NCBI RefSeq assembly: GCF_017313765.1
Contig: NZ_JAFLNC010000005.1
Span: 248,001-312,000 of the forward strand
Direction: 5' to 3'
From: Sneathiella sedimenti
Lineage (GTDB): Bacteria; Pseudomonadota; Alphaproteobacteria; Sneathiellales; Sneathiellaceae
Length of the DNA: 64,000 nt
The notes beneath the pieces were generated by a model. That model was not told the DNA's origin and searched no databases. It saw only the letters and a list, made by a program, of their open reading frames with translations. Shown one piece after another: positions 55,799 to 64,000 of the stretch; positions within the stretch are counted from its first letter, which is position 1; every line of letters starts with the position of its first letter. The position numbers and the translations under genes are program-made.

Positions 55799-56400
55799 TA
55801 CGCGCCCTCCGTCTTTTCAAGCAATGTCGTCGGGCCACCTTCCGGTGCCGAATTGATCCGGTCGATCTGCGGTCCCTTCGGCGGGACGTCTCCGCTCGCC
55901 AGCTTGTCGAGAACCGCCTCGAAATTTTCTCCATTCAGATCTTCGTAGAAATCATCATTGATTTGAACGACCGGCGCATTCACACAGGCGCCAAGGCATT
56001 CCACCTCCAGCAGGCTGAACATGCCGTCTTCCGAGGTTTCCCCATTGGTAATCCCGAGCTTGTTCTTGCAGACCGCCTCCAGATCGTCGCTTCCGCGCAG
56101 CCAGCAAGGTGTCGTCCGGCATAGCTGGAGGAAATATTTCCCGACCGGCTTGAGGTTATACATGGTGTAGAAGGTTGCCACCTCCAGCACGCGCATGTAG
56201 GGCACATCCAGGAAGTTACCGACATACTCGATCGCTTCCTTGGACAGCCAGTTCTCATTCTGGCGTTGCGCAAGATCGAGAAGCGGCATCACCGCGCTTT
56301 GCTGACGGCCGTCAGGGTATCTCGCAATGAATTTCTTGGCCTTTTCGACATTTTCAGCCGTAAATTCAAAGGCTTTACCTGTTTCGATAACCTGACTCAC
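55798..56400 (-). CDS. nuoE: NADH-quinone oxidoreductase subunit E
   Basis: 24-kDa-type subunit with the off-path [2Fe-2S] cluster N1a. The 200 residues have a helical N-domain and a thioredoxin-like domain with Cys ligands in [10 protein letters not shown] and [17 protein letters not shown]. The C-terminal 35 residues are an extended Pro/Gly-rich tail also common in alphaproteobacteria. It overlaps nuoD by four bases and nuoF by one. Confidence 0.97.
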   Translation of the reverse strand: MSQVIETGKAFEFTAENVEKAKKFIARYPDGRQQSAVMPLLDLAQRQNENWLSKEAIEYVGNFLDVPYMRVLEVATFYTMYNLKPVGKYFLQLCRTTPCWLRGSDDLEAVCKNKLGITNGETSEDGMFSLLEVECLGACVNAPVVQINDDFYEDLNGENFEAVLDKLASGDVPPKGPQIDRINSAPEGGPTTLLEKTEGA

Positions 56401-57575
56401 CGGTCCACCTCACCAAAAACGATATCCAAACTACCGAGAATTGCCGACGCATCGGCCAGCATATGACCCTTGGTTAAAAAGTCCATTCCCTGCAAATGCG
56501 CAAATCCCGGCGCTCTGATCTTGCAGCGATAGGGCTTGTTTGACCCGTCCGAAACAAGATAAACGCCAAACTCGCCTTTCGGTGCCTCCACCGCGGTATA
56601 AGTCTCCCCGGCCGGGACCTTCACACCTTCTGTGTAATGCTTGAAATGATTGATCAAGGCTTCCATCGACGTCTTCATCTCACTCCGCCGGGGCGGTGCA
56701 ATTTTTGGATCGGTCGAGATAACCGGGCCCGGCTTCATCTGATCCAGACATTGCGTCATGATCTTGAGCGACTGGCGCATCTCCTCCATCCGCATCAGGT
56801 AGCGATCGAAGCAATCCCCATTGAGGCCGACAGGAATGTCAAAATCCATTCGTGAGTAGACGTCATAGGGCTGCGCCTTGCGCAGATCCCAGGCAAGTCC
56901 GGTCGAACGGAGCATCACACCGGAGAATCCCCAGCCCATCGCCTCTTCCTCGGTGACGACGCCAATATCAACATTTCGCTGCTTGAAAATGCGGTTTTCG
57001 GTGAGCAACGCCTCAACGTCGTCGAGGACAGCCGGGAAATGGTCGATAAAGGTCCGAATATCTTCTTCCAGCTTTTCCGAAATGTCCTGGTGGACGCCAC
57101 CAACACGGAAATAGGCGGCATGCATCCGGGCCCCGCTCGCGCGCTCATAGAATTCCATCAGTGTTTCGCGCTCTACAAAGGCCCACAACATCGGCGTGGT
57201 CGCACCAACGTCCATGGCCTGCGCACAGACATTCATGATGTGATTGAGGACACGGGAGATTTCCGAGAAGAGAACGCGGATATACTGCCCGCGTTCCGGA
57301 ACTTCGCAGCCCAGTAGCTTTTCCGCCGCCAGCACAAAGGCATGCTCCTGGCTCATCGCCGCCACATAGTCGAGGCGGTCGAAATAAGGCATCGCCTGCA
57401 TATAGGTTTTATGCTCGATCAGCTTTTCGGTGCCCCGATGGAGCAGGCCGATATGCGGATCGATCCGCTCGACCACCTCGCCATCGAGTTCCATCACCAT
57501 GCGCAGCACACCATGGGCGGCCGGATGCTGTGGACCGAAGTTAAGCGTGTAGTTCTTGATCTGGACTTCCGCCAT
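56397..57575 (-). CDS. nuoD: NADH-quinone oxidoreductase subunit D
   Basis: 49-kDa-type subunit lining the quinone site. The 392 residues include [20 protein letters not shown] with the quinone-head His, [20 protein letters not shown] (the conserved Tyr lies in this region), MSQEHAF and [17 protein letters not shown], and end VFGEVDR as usual. It is a separate gene from nuoC, sharing one base, in contrast to the nuoCD fusion of enterics. Confidence 0.98.
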   Translation of the reverse strand: MAEVQIKNYTLNFGPQHPAAHGVLRMVMELDGEVVERIDPHIGLLHRGTEKLIEHKTYMQAMPYFDRLDYVAAMSQEHAFVLAAEKLLGCEVPERGQYIRVLFSEISRVLNHIMNVCAQAMDVGATTPMLWAFVERETLMEFYERASGARMHAAYFRVGGVHQDISEKLEEDIRTFIDHFPAVLDDVEALLTENRIFKQRNVDIGVVTEEEAMGWGFSGVMLRSTGLAWDLRKAQPYDVYSRMDFDIPVGLNGDCFDRYLMRMEEMRQSLKIMTQCLDQMKPGPVISTDPKIAPPRRSEMKTSMEALINHFKHYTEGVKVPAGETYTAVEAPKGEFGVYLVSDGSNKPYRCKIRAPGFAHLQGMDFLTKGHMLADASAILGSLDIVFGEVDR

Positions 57576-58183
57576 CAGCCCTGTCCCTCTGCTTTTTCAT
57601 CACCCGGCAGGACATATTCCGTTCCTTCCCAGGGACTTTCAAAATCAAACTTGCGAAACTCCTGCGTCAGATTGACCGGTTCATAGACAACCCGCTTTTC
57701 ATCCTCGCTGTAGCGCAGCTCGACATAGCCGGTCAGCGGGAAATCCTTGCGCAAGGGATGGCCTTCAAATCCATAGTCCGTCAACATCCGGCGCAAGTCC
57801 GGATGGCCGGAAAACATGATGCCGTACATATCCCAGGCTTCGCGCTCAAACCAGTTCGCTGTCGGGAACAATCCGACGACCGATGGAACTGGCGTCCGGG
57901 CGTCTGTCTCCGCCTTGACGATGATCCGCTGGTTATGGCGTAGGCTGAGAAGATTATAAACCACATCGAAGCGCTTCAAGCGCGTCGGATAATCCACCCC
58001 GCAAACATCGCAGAGGATTTCAAACTTGCAATTTGGATCATTGCGCAGAAATTCGAGAACCTTGTCCACCGATTCTGCACGCACATTGACGATCAATTCA
58101 CCGAAGGCGACCTTGGTCGCAACCACCTCGTCGGAAAGTTCAGCCGCGATCAACTCGCCCAGCTCTACAAGCGCTTCTTTCAT
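57575..58183 (-). CDS. nuoC: NADH-quinone oxidoreductase subunit C
   Basis: 30-kDa-type subunit of complex I hydrophilic arm. The 202 residues contain [30 protein letters not shown], the family signature [20 protein letters not shown]-like region and [17 protein letters not shown]. It is stand-alone, 20 bp after nuoB. Confidence 0.97.
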   Translation of the reverse strand: MKEALVELGELIAAELSDEVVATKVAFGELIVNVRAESVDKVLEFLRNDPNCKFEILCDVCGVDYPTRLKRFDVVYNLLSLRHNQRIIVKAETDARTPVPSVVGLFPTANWFEREAWDMYGIMFSGHPDLRRMLTDYGFEGHPLRKDFPLTGYVELRYSEDEKRVVYEPVNLTQEFRKFDFESPWEGTEYVLPGDEKAEGQG

Positions 58184-58203
58184 TTAACTGACGACCCCTT
58201 CCG

Positions 58204-58752
58204 TTAGCGCAAAAATGTACCGGTACGGTGAATTTTCTTCTGCAATTGAAAAACACCATAGATCAGCGCTTCTGCCGTTGGCGGGCATCCGGGCACATAA
58301 ATGTCGACGGGGACGATTCTGTCACAACCGCGAACAACTGAATAGGAATAATGATAATATCCCCCGCCATTCGCGCACGACCCCATCGAGATAACATAGC
58401 GAGGCTCCGCCATCTGGTCATAAACCTTCCGGAGGGCCGGCGCCATTTTGTTGGTGAGCGTTCCGGCGACGATCATGACGTCCGACTGACGGGGCGACCC
58501 GCGCGGAACAACACCGAGACGCTCCATATCGTAGCGCGGCTGCCAGGCATGCATCATTTCGACAGCGCAGCAGGCCAGACCGAACGTCATCGGCCACAGG
58601 GAGCCCGTACGCGCCCAGTTGACGAGTTTATCGACCTGGGTGACGATAAAGCCCTTATCATCCAGCTCCTGGCCGATCTGACGGAAAAACGCGTCCTGAT
58701 CTTGTGCGCCGGGATGAGCTTCCGTACCGGTCAGTTCAGAACTTACTCCCAT
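58204..58752 (-). CDS. nuoB: NADH-quinone oxidoreductase subunit B
   Basis: Carries the terminal [4Fe-4S] cluster N2 that reduces quinone. The 182 residues have the adjacent Cys pair in [13 protein letters not shown] and the other ligands in [18 protein letters not shown] and [13 protein letters not shown] start at the ATG at 58752, preceded by GGGAG and overlapping the nuoA stop by ten bases; an in-frame ATG seven codons earlier is possible. Confidence 0.98.
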   Translation of the reverse strand: MGVSSELTGTEAHPGAQDQDAFFRQIGQELDDKGFIVTQVDKLVNWARTGSLWPMTFGLACCAVEMMHAWQPRYDMERLGVVPRGSPRQSDVMIVAGTLTNKMAPALRKVYDQMAEPRYVISMGSCANGGGYYHYSYSVVRGCDRIVPVDIYVPGCPPTAEALIYGVFQLQKKIHRTGTFLR

Positions 58753-59108
58753 TCCAGAGCTCCCTTTTTCCATTCATAAATAAATCCGATTGTCAGGATG
58801 CCGAGAAATACCATCATCGACCAGAATCCGTACAATCCTACCCCGCCAAGAGAAATGGACCAGGGGAAAAGAAAGGCAACCTCAAGATCAAATATGATGA
58901 ACAGGATTGCGACCAGGTAAAAGCGGACGTCAAACTGATTGCGGGCGTCGTCAAAAGGTTCGAACCCACATTCATAAGGCGAGAGCTTTTCTGCGTCCGG
59001 ATGCTGCGCGGCGACAATCATTGACGCAATCACGATGACCGCGGACAACCCAACCGCCAATCCCAGAAAGATCAGAATGGGTAAATATTCTACGAGCAAG
59101 GCTTCCAT
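58743..59108 (-). CDS. nuoA: NADH-quinone oxidoreductase subunit A
   Basis: Three-helix membrane subunit, equal to mitochondrial ND3, first gene of the complex I operon. The 121 residues have [20 protein letters not shown], the conserved loop [13 protein letters not shown] with its Cys next to the quinone site, and [21 protein letters not shown] promoter with a perfect TATAAT -10 lies about 80 bp upstream. Confidence 0.98.
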   Translation of the reverse strand: MEALLVEYLPILIFLGLAVGLSAVIVIASMIVAAQHPDAEKLSPYECGFEPFDDARNQFDVRFYLVAILFIIFDLEVAFLFPWSISLGGVGLYGFWSMMVFLGILTIGFIYEWKKGALEWE

Positions 59109-59184
59109 AATATCAAAACTGCCACGGCAGACGGGTCAAAATCAACCCATTTGGCGGCAACCCCTCCTACCAATTACGTTCGGC

Positions 59185-59190
59185 ATTATA
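59185..59190 (-). promoter_or_regulatory. Candidate -10 element of the nuo operon
   Basis: A perfect TATAAT on the minus strand (59190-59185), about 77 bp before the nuoA start and just downstream of the tRNA-Asp terminator. No good -35 lies at 16-18 bp, so an activator may be needed. Leader about 70 bases. Confidence 0.45.
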
Positions 59191-59207
59191 GTGTCGGGTT
59201 ATAAGGA

Positions 59208-59235
59208 AGAAAACCGAATTAGCAACAAAATTCGG
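59208..59235 (-). terminator. Intrinsic terminator downstream of tRNA-Asp
   Basis: On the minus strand CCGAATT (59235-59229) pairs with AATTCGG (59220-59214), 8-base loop, followed by TTTTCTTCC. It lies about 90 bp beyond the tRNA 3' end and just before the nuo promoter, separating the two units. Confidence 0.6.
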
Positions 59236-59323
59236 CCATAATTTTTTATGCAGGAACGGAAACGCGCGTCTTCACCAGCGATTGGCGAAAGCGCATTAAA
59301 ATGTTCGCAATTTTTGGGAAAAG

Positions 59324-59400
<77 letters not shown>

Positions 59401-59413
59401 GCAGGGACGCTGT

Positions 59414-59442
59414 TTTGTATTGGACCCGAAAGGCCCTGTCAA
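59414..59442 (-). promoter_or_regulatory. Promoter of tRNA-Asp
   Basis: Minus-strand TTGACA (59442-59437), 17-bp spacer, TACAAA (59419-59414), then a GC-rich discriminator and the tRNA 14 bp further on. A perfect -35 with good spacing is typical of a stable-RNA promoter, so tRNA-Asp is probably transcribed apart from tRNA-Val. Confidence 0.65.
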
Positions 59443-59675
59443 GCCGCTTAAAAAAGAATTCGAAAATAATTTTTCGGTCTCTCGCGACATATCTGAAATC
59501 ATTGTACAAACCCCGATGATCAAGCCGCATAGAGACATCAAACATGTTGCCTCGCTGCGTCTTTATCGCCGGTTTTCTGCTAATTCCATTCAGACATAGG
59601 ACATGCCGGAACCCCATTCGTACAGTCAACGCACGACAGAGCTGGCAGACTACAAACAGCAAAAAGTTTTGAAAA

Positions 59676-59752
59676 TGGTGGGTGATGAGAGATTCGAACT
59701 CCCGACCCTCTCGGTGTAAACGAGATGCTCTAACCAGCTGAGCTAATCACCC
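59676..59752 (-). tRNA. tRNA-Val (anticodon TAC)
   Basis: A 77-base cloverleaf with encoded CCA: acceptor GGGTGAT pairing with ATCACCC, D-arm GCTCAGCTGGTTAGAGC, anticodon stem TCTCG/CGAGA with loop TTTACAC (anticodon TAC), T-arm with GAGTTCGAATC. It lies 275 bp upstream of tRNA-Asp. That spacer carries no convincing gene. Confidence 0.97.
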
Positions 59753-59770
59753 ATTTTTCAAGCGAGCCCG

Positions 59771-59799
59771 TGTATATCAACCTACACCGGCAATTGGAA
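59771..59799 (-). promoter_or_regulatory. Weak candidate promoter of tRNA-Val
   Basis: Minus-strand TTCCAA (59799-59794), 17-bp spacer, TATACA (59776-59771), ending 18 bp before the tRNA. It is just downstream of the hup terminator, which fits an independent unit. Hexamers are only 4/6 and 5/6. Confidence 0.4.
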
Positions 59800-59801
59800 G
59801 T

Positions 59802-59838
59802 AAAAAAACGAAGCCAGATCCAATTAATTGAACCTGGC
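59802..59838 (-). terminator. Intrinsic terminator of hup
   Basis: On the minus strand GCCAG (59838-59834) pairs with CTGGC (59817-59813) around an AT-rich inner palindrome (AATTAATT), followed by TTCG and a run of seven T (59808-59802). It is 28 bp past the hup stop. Confidence 0.75.
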
Positions 59839-59865
59839 ATCCATTTTGGTCTGTAACCGTAATTG

Positions 59866-60141
59866 TTACTTGTTGACCGAGTCTTTCAAGGCTTTACCAG
59901 CTTTGAATTTCGGCTGTTTGGAAGCCGGAATTTTGATCGTTTCGCCAGTGCGTGGGTTACGCCCTTCCGAAGCTTTACGATCAGCAACGCTGAACGTACC
60001 AAAGCCAACCAGGCGAACTTCATCGCCGCTACTTAATGCGCTGGAAACCGCTTCGAGAACCGCGTCAACACTTTTCCCTGCTTCTGATTTCCCCAGACCT
60101 GAAATGTCAGCAACTGCGGCAATGAGATCATTCTTATTCAC
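59866..60141 (-). CDS. hupB: DNA-binding protein HU
   Basis: Nucleoid-associated histone-like protein that bends DNA. The 91 residues have the helical dimer part (NKNDLIAAVADISGLGKSEA), then VRLVGFGTFSVADRKASEGR and the beta-arm RNPRTGETIKIPASKQPKFK. The start is a GTG at 60141 with AAGGGGG upstream. The single-chain HU form is usual in alphaproteobacteria, and the lon-hup-tRNA order is conserved there. It has its own terminator and, separated from lon by 151 bp, probably its own promoter. Confidence 0.97.
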   Translation of the reverse strand: MNKNDLIAAVADISGLGKSEAGKSVDAVLEAVSSALSSGDEVRLVGFGTFSVADRKASEGRNPRTGETIKIPASKQPKFKAGKALKDSVNK

Positions 60142-60224
60142 TATAAGCCCCCTTCAATTTAGACTTGAACATATCTTATCAAGAAATTCGCTTAAGACGG
60201 TGGAATACTAGTTTGTCGGCTGCC

Positions 60225-60279
60225 CCGGGTCAAAGGGAAAAGTGAAGATATCCCCAACTTTTCTGCGGTTTTGACCCGG
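60225..60279. repeat. Large nested inverted repeat between lon and hup
   Basis: Outer perfect 10-bp arms CCGGGTCAAA (60225-60234) and TTTGACCCGG (60270-60279), and inner 7-bp arms GAAAAGT (60237-60243) and ACTTTTC (60257-60263). It begins 13 bp after the lon stop. No U-run follows on the minus strand. It may be a lon 3' stabiliser or factor-dependent stop, or an operator-like site upstream of hup. Confidence 0.65.
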
Positions 60280-60292
60280 TTTTCGATTAATG

Positions 60293-62707
60293 TCAGTGGG
60301 TTGTTACCCCATCCTCTACTTTTCGCTGAGCCGACGCCCCGGCGAGTTCTTTCGCCAGTTCCTCCTCGGTCCAATTCAGTGGAACGAGAGGTTTCGTCAA
60401 GGCATGTTTCAGAACTTCCGACACTTCTGAAACAGGGATAATTTCGAGCCCCTCTTTCACATTATCCGGAATTTCAGCAAGATCCTTTTCATTCTCCTTT
60501 GGAATCAACACCTTCTTGATCCCGCCACGAAGCGCGGCCAGAAGTTTTTCCTTCAAACCACCAATCGGCAGCACCCGGCCACGCAAGGTTACCTCGCCGG
60601 TCATGGCGACATCCTTGCTCACCGGAATATTGGTCAGCACCGAAATAATCGAGGTCACCATCGCAACACCGGCAGATGGCCCATCCTTCGGCGTTGCGCC
60701 TTCGGGCACATGGACATGAATATCATGCTTATCGAAATCGGTCGGTTTCACGCCCATTTCAAGGCAGCGCGATTGCACATAGCTTTTCGCCGCCTGCACG
60801 GATTCCTGCATGACATCGCCGAGTTTACCGGTAATTTGCATGCGGCCCTTGCCGTAAAGCTTCACCGCTTCGATGGTGAGCAGTTCGCCGCCAACTTCAG
60901 TCCAGGCAAGTCCGGTGGTCAAGCCAACCTGATCGTTCTCCTCAACTTCGCCGAAACGATAACGGCGGACGCCGGCATAATCCTTCAGGTTTTCTGACGT
61001 AATCGCTACCGATTTTACGCCGTCGGTAATGATCTGCTTAATCGATTTACGGCAAAGCTTGGCAAATTCCCGTTCCAGATTACGCACACCGGCTTCGCGG
61101 GCATAATAGCGGATCAGGTCGCGGATCGCTTCATCGGTAATTGACCATTCTTCCTGCTTCAGGCCATGGGCCTTCATCTGTTTCTTCACGAGATGACGCT
61201 TGGCAATCTGAACCTTTTCATCTTCCGTGTAACCGGAAAGATGGATGATTTCCATACGGTCGCGAAGCGGTCCCGGCATATTCAGCGAGTTGGCCGTGCA
61301 GATGAACATTACTTCAGAGAGGTCAAACTCAACCTCAAGATAGTGATCGGCAAACGTCGCGTTCTGTTCCGGATCCAGCACCTCAAGAAGCGCGGACGAC
61401 GGATCGCCGCGGAAATCATTACCGAGCTTATCAATCTCGTCGAACAGGAACAGCGGATTACTTGACTTCGCCTTCTTCATCGACTGAATGACCTTACCCG
61501 GCATGGAGCCGATATAGGTCCGGCGATGGCCGCGAATTTCAGCTTCATCGCGCACACCACCAAGGGCAACGCGCACAAAATTCCGTCCAGTCGCCTTGGC
61601 AACCGACTTACCGAGCGAGGTTTTACCAACACCCGGAGGGCCAACAAGACAAAGGATGGAGCCGCGGATTTTCTTCATCCGCTGCTGCACGGCAAGATAT
61701 TCAAGGATGCGTTCCTTGACCTTTTCCAATCCATAGTGATCGTCGTTCAGAATTTTTTCTGCCCGGACAAGGTCTTTCTTGATACGGGTGCGCTTGTTCC
61801 ACGGCAGGCTGATGATCCAGTCCAGATAGTTCCGGACAACTGTCGCCTCGGCGGACATCGGGCTCATGTTCCGGAGCTTCTTCATCTCCTGGTTACATTT
61901 TTCGAGCGCTTCTTTCGTCAGCTTGGTCTTGGCGATTTTCTCTTCAAGCTCGGTCAGCTCATCACGGCCGTCCTCGCCTTCGCCCAGTTCCTTCTGGATC
62001 GCCTTCATCTGCTCATTGAGATAATATTCGCGCTGGGTCTTCTCCATCTGGCGCTTGACCCGGCTGCGGATTTTCTTCTCTACCTGCAGCACACCGATTT
62101 CGTCTTCCATCAGCGCGTAGACACGTTCCAGCCGCTCGGTCGCACTCTCGATTTCAAGCAGTTCCTGCTTCTCAGAGATTTTGAGCGCCATATGCGATGC
62201 CATTGTATCAGCAAGTTTAGACGGCTCATCAATCTGGTTGAGCGAGACGAGCACTTCCGGCGGAATCTTGCGATTGAGCTTCACATATTGTTCGAACTGC
62301 GAAATGACGGACCGGGCGAGCGCCTCTAGCTCCGGCGTATCCGCGTCCTTTTCCTCAAGAATTTCCGCATGCGCCTGGAAGAAATCGGGATTGGCGACAA
62401 ATTTGTCGATCCGCGCCCGTTCACCGCCTTCTACCAGCACCTTCACGGTGCCGTCCGGAAGCTTCAACAGCTGCAGGACGGATGCAATGGTGCCAACGCT
62501 GTGAATATCTTCCTCTCCCGGATCATCCTGACTAGCATTTTTCTGAGCTACCAGCAGGATCTGCTTGTCATCCTTCATCACGTCTTCGAGCGCCCGCACG
62601 GACTTGTCGCGTCCGACAAACAGCGGAACGATCATATGCGGGAATACGACAATATCGCGAAGCGGCAGAACCGGGAATATTTGCGTACGTGGTGTTTCAA
62701 TCATCAT
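60293..62707 (-). CDS. lon: ATP-dependent protease Lon
   Basis: Cytosolic AAA+ serine protease for damaged and regulatory proteins. The 804 residues have the N-domain ([20 protein letters not shown]), coiled-coil middle, Walker [21 protein letters not shown], Walker [11 protein letters not shown], and the protease domain with catalytic Ser in [14 protein letters not shown] and Lys in [15 protein letters not shown] start at the ATG at 62707 (or the adjacent ATG at 62704), preceded by AAGG; an in-frame GTG at 62728 lacks a ribosome site. It follows clpX, the conserved clpX-lon-hup order. Confidence 0.97.
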   Translation of the reverse strand: MMIETPRTQIFPVLPLRDIVVFPHMIVPLFVGRDKSVRALEDVMKDDKQILLVAQKNASQDDPGEEDIHSVGTIASVLQLLKLPDGTVKVLVEGGERARIDKFVANPDFFQAHAEILEEKDADTPELEALARSVISQFEQYVKLNRKIPPEVLVSLNQIDEPSKLADTMASHMALKISEKQELLEIESATERLERVYALMEDEIGVLQVEKKIRSRVKRQMEKTQREYYLNEQMKAIQKELGEGEDGRDELTELEEKIAKTKLTKEALEKCNQEMKKLRNMSPMSAEATVVRNYLDWIISLPWNKRTRIKKDLVRAEKILNDDHYGLEKVKERILEYLAVQQRMKKIRGSILCLVGPPGVGKTSLGKSVAKATGRNFVRVALGGVRDEAEIRGHRRTYIGSMPGKVIQSMKKAKSSNPLFLFDEIDKLGNDFRGDPSSALLEVLDPEQNATFADHYLEVEFDLSEVMFICTANSLNMPGPLRDRMEIIHLSGYTEDEKVQIAKRHLVKKQMKAHGLKQEEWSITDEAIRDLIRYYAREAGVRNLEREFAKLCRKSIKQIITDGVKSVAITSENLKDYAGVRRYRFGEVEENDQVGLTTGLAWTEVGGELLTIEAVKLYGKGRMQITGKLGDVMQESVQAAKSYVQSRCLEMGVKPTDFDKHDIHVHVPEGATPKDGPSAGVAMVTSIISVLTNIPVSKDVAMTGEVTLRGRVLPIGGLKEKLLAALRGGIKKVLIPKENEKDLAEIPDNVKEGLEIIPVSEVSEVLKHALTKPLVPLNWTEEELAKELAGASAQRKVEDGVTTH

Positions 62708-62773
62708 GTTGCCTTCTGGGACCGGCACTCAGACATGCCGCAGCAGCCGGGAGAAATATGCTGGTCCTGAGTA

Positions 62774-62805
62774 ATTAAAATCAGTGGGAAGGGAAATCCT
62801 CCCAC
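62774..62805 (-). terminator. Terminator between clpX and lon
   Basis: On the minus strand GTGGGA (62805-62800) pairs with TCCCAC (62789-62784), extended by a G-U and a G-C pair, 6-base loop, followed by TGATTTTAATT. It starts 10 bp after the clpX stop, so lon probably has its own promoter. Confidence 0.6.
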
Positions 62806-62814
62806 ATTACCGGA

Positions 62815-64000
62815 CTATGCGCTACTCGTGGCGTCCTGCCGGTCAGCATATATATGGAGAGGCTGGGTTCCACCGTCAACCACCTCTGCATTAATAACAA
62901 TCTCTTCCACGCCTTCAAGGGACGGCAGGTCATACATCGAGTCCAGCAGGATATTCTCCATGATCGACCGGAGACCGCGAGCGCCGGTTTTGCGGACAAT
63001 TGCCTTCTTGGCGATCGACGAAAGCGCATCCTCGGTGAAAGTCAGGTTGACATTCTCCATATCGAACAACCGCTGATACTGTTTGACCAGGGCGTTCTTC
63101 GGTGAGGTCAGGATTTCGATCAGGGCATCCTCATCAAGATTTTCGAGCGTTGCAACAACCGGCAGTCGCCCGACGAATTCCGGGATAAGACCGAATTTCA
63201 GGAGATCTTCAGGCTCTACATCTTTCAGAGTCTCTCCGACATTGCGATCCTCTTCCGCTTCAACGGAGGCACCAAAGCCGATAGACGTATCCTTACCACG
63301 AGAGCCGATGATCTTGTCGAGACCGGCAAAAGCACCGCCGCAGATAAACAGGATGTTCGTCGTATCCACCTGCAGGAATTCCTGCTGCGGATGCTTGCGC
63401 CCGCCCTGCGGCGGAACCGAGGCAACGGTGCCTTCCATGATCTTCAGAAGCGCCTGCTGAACCCCCTCACCCGATACATCGCGGGTGATGGACGGATTGT
63501 CAGACTTGCGGCTGATCTTGTCGACCTCGTCGATATAGACAATGCCGCGCTGCGCCCGCTCTACATTGTAGTCAGCGGATTGCAACAGCTTGAGAATGAT
63601 ATTCTCCACATCTTCACCGACATAACCGGCTTCGGTCAGCGTCGTGGCGTCCGCCATGGTGAAGGGAACATCCAGAATGCGGGCGAGCGTCTGGGCCAGC
63701 AGCGTTTTACCGCAACCCGTCGGGCCGATCAGCAGGATGTTGGATTTCGCCAACTCCACATCATCCGACTTCGCGCTGTGGTGAAGCCGCTTGTAATGGT
63801 TATGAACGGCGACGGACAAAACCCTCTTCGCATGGAACTGGCCGATCACATAATCATCCAGAACCTTACAGATTTCCATGGGCGTGGGTACGCCGTCATT
63901 GGTCTTTACCAATGTGCTTTTGTGTTCTTCGCGAATAATATCCATGCACAGCTCAACACATTCATCGCAAATGAACACAGTTGGTCCCGCGATCAGCTTT
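62815..64000 (-). CDS. clpX: ATP-dependent Clp protease ATP-binding subunit ClpX (5' end cut by window)
   Basis: AAA+ unfoldase that feeds substrates to ClpP. The 395 codons present read through the window edge, so the start and the first Cys pair of the N-terminal zinc finger are missing; the second pair is seen in [10 protein letters not shown]. Other elements are [20 protein letters not shown] (Walker A), [14 protein letters not shown] (Walker B), the IGF-type loop IGFGASVE and [17 protein letters not shown], then the C-terminal sensor 2 region [13 protein letters not shown]. An internal GTG at 63978 only looks like a start because of the truncation. Confidence 0.97.
   Translation of the reverse strand, partial: KLIAGPTVFICDECVELCMDIIREEHKSTLVKTNDGVPTPMEICKVLDDYVIGQFHAKRVLSVAVHNHYKRLHHSAKSDDVELAKSNILLIGPTGCGKTLLAQTLARILDVPFTMADATTLTEAGYVGEDVENIILKLLQSADYNVERAQRGIVYIDEVDKISRKSDNPSITRDVSGEGVQQALLKIMEGTVASVPPQGGRKHPQQEFLQVDTTNILFICGGAFAGLDKIIGSRGKDTSIGFGASVEAEEDRNVGETLKDVEPEDLLKFGLIPEFVGRLPVVATLENLDEDALIEILTSPKNALVKQYQRLFDMENVNLTFTEDALSSIAKKAIVRKTGARGLRSIMENILLDSMYDLPSLEGVEEIVINAEVVDGGTQPLHIYADRQDATSSA

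Overview
The window is ordinary chromosome from a Gram-negative alphaproteobacterium with a G+C content that looks to be in the mid-50s percent by eye. The class assignment rests on the gene order (tpiA-ppiD-trpE, trpGDC-moaC-moeA-lexA, rpsB-tsf-pyrH-frr through lpxB, nuoA-N followed by birA-coaX-rnj-mce-DUF1467-proS-lolCD), on LpxI in the place where other groups use LpxH, on a short prolyl-tRNA synthetase, and on LexA operators of the form GAAC-N7-GAAC. I cannot name a genus; Sneathiellales, Kordiimonadales or Rhodospirillales-like would be a guess. No phage, insertion sequence, CRISPR array or biosynthetic cluster is visible, and no coding gene looks broken apart from the two cut by the window edges.

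Layout. 1-1004 (minus): secG (cut) and tpiA. 1211-4618 (plus): membrane chaperone ppiD and trpE, then a lone minus-strand divergent polysaccharide deacetylase. 5952-10900 (plus): trpG-trpD-trpC-moaC-moeA, mostly with stop/start overlaps, then lexA under its own SOS operator. 10913-13009 (minus): comEC. 13127-16173 (plus): gltX, gltA and a small membrane protein. 16178-31153 (minus): a 15-kb run transcribed from rpsB through tsf, pyrH, frr, uppS, cdsA, dxr, rseP, bamA, skp, lpxD, fabZ, lpxA, lpxI and lpxB to gloA. It joins translation to isoprenoid carriers, outer-membrane assembly and lipid A synthesis. 31347-44953 (minus): dnaE, an SOS-controlled small ORF, an MscS-type channel, lolD-lolC, proS, a secreted hypothetical protein, DUF1467, methylmalonyl-CoA epimerase, RNase J, coaX and birA. 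44950-59108 (minus): the complete 14-gene complex I operon nuoA-N. 59324-59752 (minus): tRNA-Asp(GTC) and tRNA-Val(TAC). 59866-64000 (minus): HU, lon and clpX (cut).

The most interesting item is in the 360-bp gap upstream of dnaE. A TTGACA/CATTAT promoter carries a perfect LexA operator (GAAC-N7-GAAC, 35109-35123) in its spacer. Just downstream, after a strong AAGGAG ribosome site, is a 35-codon ORF (34965-35072) for a small hydrophobic protein. The arrangement recalls SOS-induced small membrane inhibitors of division such as Caulobacter SidA, and dnaE itself may be transcribed from the same promoter. A consensus DnaA box lies between the small ORF and dnaE. The operator has the same architecture and orientation as the one in front of lexA in this window.

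Other structures of note are nested inverted repeats at three places (3' end of lexA/comEC, 5' part of the small gene after gltA, and between lon and hup), a rpsB-tsf attenuator-like hairpin, a G-rich tract near the 3' end of dnaE, and several intrinsic terminators and promoters listed below.
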